From Welwitschia mirabilis (taxonomy: Eukaryota > Gnetophyta > Gnetopsida > Welwitschiales), in the NCBI GenBank assembly GCA_051453625.1, contig JBOZIK010000001.1:10959041-10992361 (forward strand): a stretch of DNA of 33,321 nt, in the 5' to 3' direction. The notes beneath the pieces were generated by a model. That model ran no database searches. It was given only the letters and a program-made list of their open reading frames with translations, and had not been told where the DNA came from. Shown here in pieces: positions 31,901 to 33,321 of this stretch. Position 1 is the stretch's first letter. Each line of letters starts with the position of its first letter. Made by a program: the position numbers and the translations under genes.

Positions 31901-32730
31901 ATAAAATTTACTTTGAAGATAATGCTAAACCTATTAGGTAACCTTAATGAAGACTCAACCCAGCACTTAAGCAAGTAGTTAAAGATGAAATTATTAAACT
32001 TATGGATGTTAGGATCATCTATGTTGTATGTGATAGTGAGTGGATCAGTCCTTTGATAGTAGTTCCAAAAAAGAATGGAAAACAGATAATGTGCACTGAT
32101 TCTAGAAAACTTAATGAGGTCACCAAAAAGGATCAGTGGCCTTTACCCTTTCTTGATCAAGTGCTTGATAGAATCCAAGGTCATACCTACTATTATTTTA
32201 TTGATGGTATAGTGGCTATAATCATGTTTGCATAATAAGTAAAGACCAAGCCAAAACAACCTTTCCTCATCTTTTGGAATCTTTGGCTTTAGATGAATGC
32301 CTTTTGAATTTTTCAATGTCCTTAGAACTTTTTAAGAAGTAATGATTAGAATCTTTTCTGACATAATTAAGAATTCTATTGAAATATTTATGGATGACTT
32401 CTCCATCTGTGATGAAACCTTTTAATAAATCATAGAAAGATTAGAGAAAGTCTTAGATCTATGTATAGGAAGTGGCCTACATTTGAGTTGGAAAAAGAGT
32501 TTTCTCCTTATTAAACAAGGAATAGTTTTAGGTCACCACATTTTGAAGGAAGGGATTAATATAGGCCCTATAAAAGTTGATATCATTAAAAACCTTAGCA
32601 CTCTAATCAATGTCAAACAAGTTAGGTTATTCCTTAGTCATGTTGAATTTTATCGTTATTTTATTCATGATTATGCTAAAATTTATAAACTCCTTTACTC
32701 ATTACTTGAAAAAGATGCTAAATTTAACTA
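31901..32730 (+). pseudogene. Athila/Tat-like reverse transcriptase remnant (copy C)
   Basis: The best preserved N-terminal RT of the three: KDEIIKLMDVRIIYVVCDSE, WISPLIVVPKKNGKQIM, SRKLNEVTKKDQWPLPFLDQ and VLDRIQGHTYYYFIDG (open frame 32002-32235). It has no TRTVTGW-type insertion between VPKK and RKLN, which separates this family from classic Athila RT. The FMDD box is at 32387-32398. The thumb is in frame 32483-32731: SWKKSFLLIKQGIVLGHHIL and INVKQVRLFLSHVEFYRYF. Confidence 0.85.
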
Positions 32731-33110
32731 AATATTTTAAACTTATGTATGATTCAAGCAACATTGTTATGGATCGGTTCTTACCCAAAAATATAAAAAT
32801 GGTTTTAAAGTCATATCCTATCTTAGTAAAACTTTATCCAAAGCCCAATCCAACTATACTACTATTGAAAAGTAAGTGCTTGCCATCATCTTTTACTTTG
32901 ACCAACTTTGACATTATCTTCTTAGCTTTCACATCAATGTTTACACAAATTATGCAACCATATGCTCTCCTATGACTAAAAAGTATTCTAGTGCTAGACT
33001 TATTAGGTGGATCCTTCTCATGTAAGAATTAAATCTTACCATCACCGATAAGGCTAGAAAACATAATAGCATTACAGATCACCTATCTCAACTTTTTTCC
33101 CTCATGATGA
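32731..33110 (+). pseudogene. Gypsy RNase H remnant with short deletion (copy C)
   Basis: KLMYDSSNIVMDRF (from about 32740) keeps the catalytic Asp. The RT-RH connection lacks about 85 nt present in copy B (29549-29630): the text goes from aaatttaa directly to ctaaatattttaaac. YLSKTLSKAQSNYTTIEK and NSITDHLSQLF follow. The 121-codon frame 32610-32975 crosses this deletion in a non-coding phase. Confidence 0.75.
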
Positions 33111-33321
33111 ACTTTCCATAAATGACTTCTTTCCATATGAATAACTATTTGGTATTGAAAAATCTTATGTCATCTCTTCCACTCATCCTACTCATTTATA
33201 TGCCGGTATTGTGAACTACCTTATTACTATGAAAACACCTCAGCATTGAAACCATAACCAACAAAAATCTTTTCTCTATAGGATCAATGATTATAAATGG
33301 AATAACTTTATAGTAGATGCA
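33111..33321 (+). pseudogene. Start of integrase region, cut by window end (copy C)
   Basis: It aligns with copy A 20165-20400 and copy B 30020-30235: the ISSTHPTHLYAGIVNYLITM stretch, then KTPQHW-like residues. Here CAG (33240-33242) is still sense, while both A and B have TAG at the same codon. Confidence 0.7.

Noticed and set aside
32610-32975. 121-codon plus-strand frame
   Set aside because: It is in the wrong phase for the RT thumb and crosses a deletion. The RT and RNase H motifs are read in other frames.
1-33321. Fungal repeat-induced point mutation (RIP) as the cause of the C-to-T decay
   Set aside because: The element families (Sirevirus-like copia with an extra plant ORF, Athila/Tat-like gypsy with tRNA-Asp primer) are plant lineages. 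Plant cytosine methylation with deamination explains the pattern.
1-33321. Host genes, tRNA or rRNA genes, CRISPR arrays, prokaryotic operons
   Set aside because: No cloverleaf-like or rRNA-like sequence, no regular short repeats with spacers and no ribosome-binding-site-led ORFs were seen. All recognisable coding motifs belong to retrotransposons.

Overview
This window is a stretch of plant nuclear repeat DNA with no intact gene. Everything recognisable is a decayed LTR retrotransposon on the + strand. The families point to a land plant: a Ty1/copia element of Sirevirus type with an initiator-tRNA-Met primer site and an extra ORF after pol, and Ty3/gypsy elements of the Athila/Tat type with a tRNA-Asp primer site. 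I cannot name the species. Sequence is AT-rich throughout. Four N gaps (4131-4140, 10752-10761, 21764-21958, 31463-31562) show a draft scaffold.

Layout. (1) A copia element fills 1 to about 26072. Its 5' LTR (1-854) lacks only about 17 bases at the window edge. Then come a primer site, gag, protease, integrase, RT and RNase H (919-5490), a spacer, and an env-like/'plant transposon protein' ORF (5898-6920). Its polypurine tract and 3' LTR lie far away at 24985-26072. (2) That copia element is split by a 17.6 kb Athila-like composite (7244-24872), flanked by a 5-bp direct duplication TATTA (7239-7243 and 24873-24877). The composite holds four LTRs (R1 7244-8480, R2 8640-9876, R3 14583-15752, R4 23809-24872) and three internal segments. 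The first is only a 159-nt leader. The second (9877-14582) has almost no pol and carries an unassigned ORF remnant. The third (15753-23808) has complete gag-pol order. (3) After the copia 3' LTR come a fragment of a different copia-type LTR (26073-26715), a 5'-truncated second Athila-like gag-pol (copy B, 26728-31462), a 100-N gap, and a third copy (copy C, 31563 to the window end) entering in the PR-RT linker.

How it fits together. The copia element inserted first, and the Athila-like element later landed in its 3' region. The second and third internal segments share about 2 kb of 3' non-coding DNA and the same LTR, so the pol-less one looks like a non-autonomous relative that would have relied on the other's proteins. 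Every reading frame is broken. In the places checked, most damage is C-to-T or G-to-A: CAA/CAG/CGA to stop, TGG to stop, Asp to Asn, Glu to Lys, and all 16 mismatches across three primer-binding sites. This is what long-term cytosine methylation and deamination of silenced elements would leave. No host gene, RNA gene, CRISPR array or prokaryotic feature was found. The most interesting items are the orphan ORF of the non-autonomous element, the single-duplication four-LTR array, a repeated palindromic motif confined to non-coding parts of the Athila-like elements, and inactivated integrase residues shared between copies.
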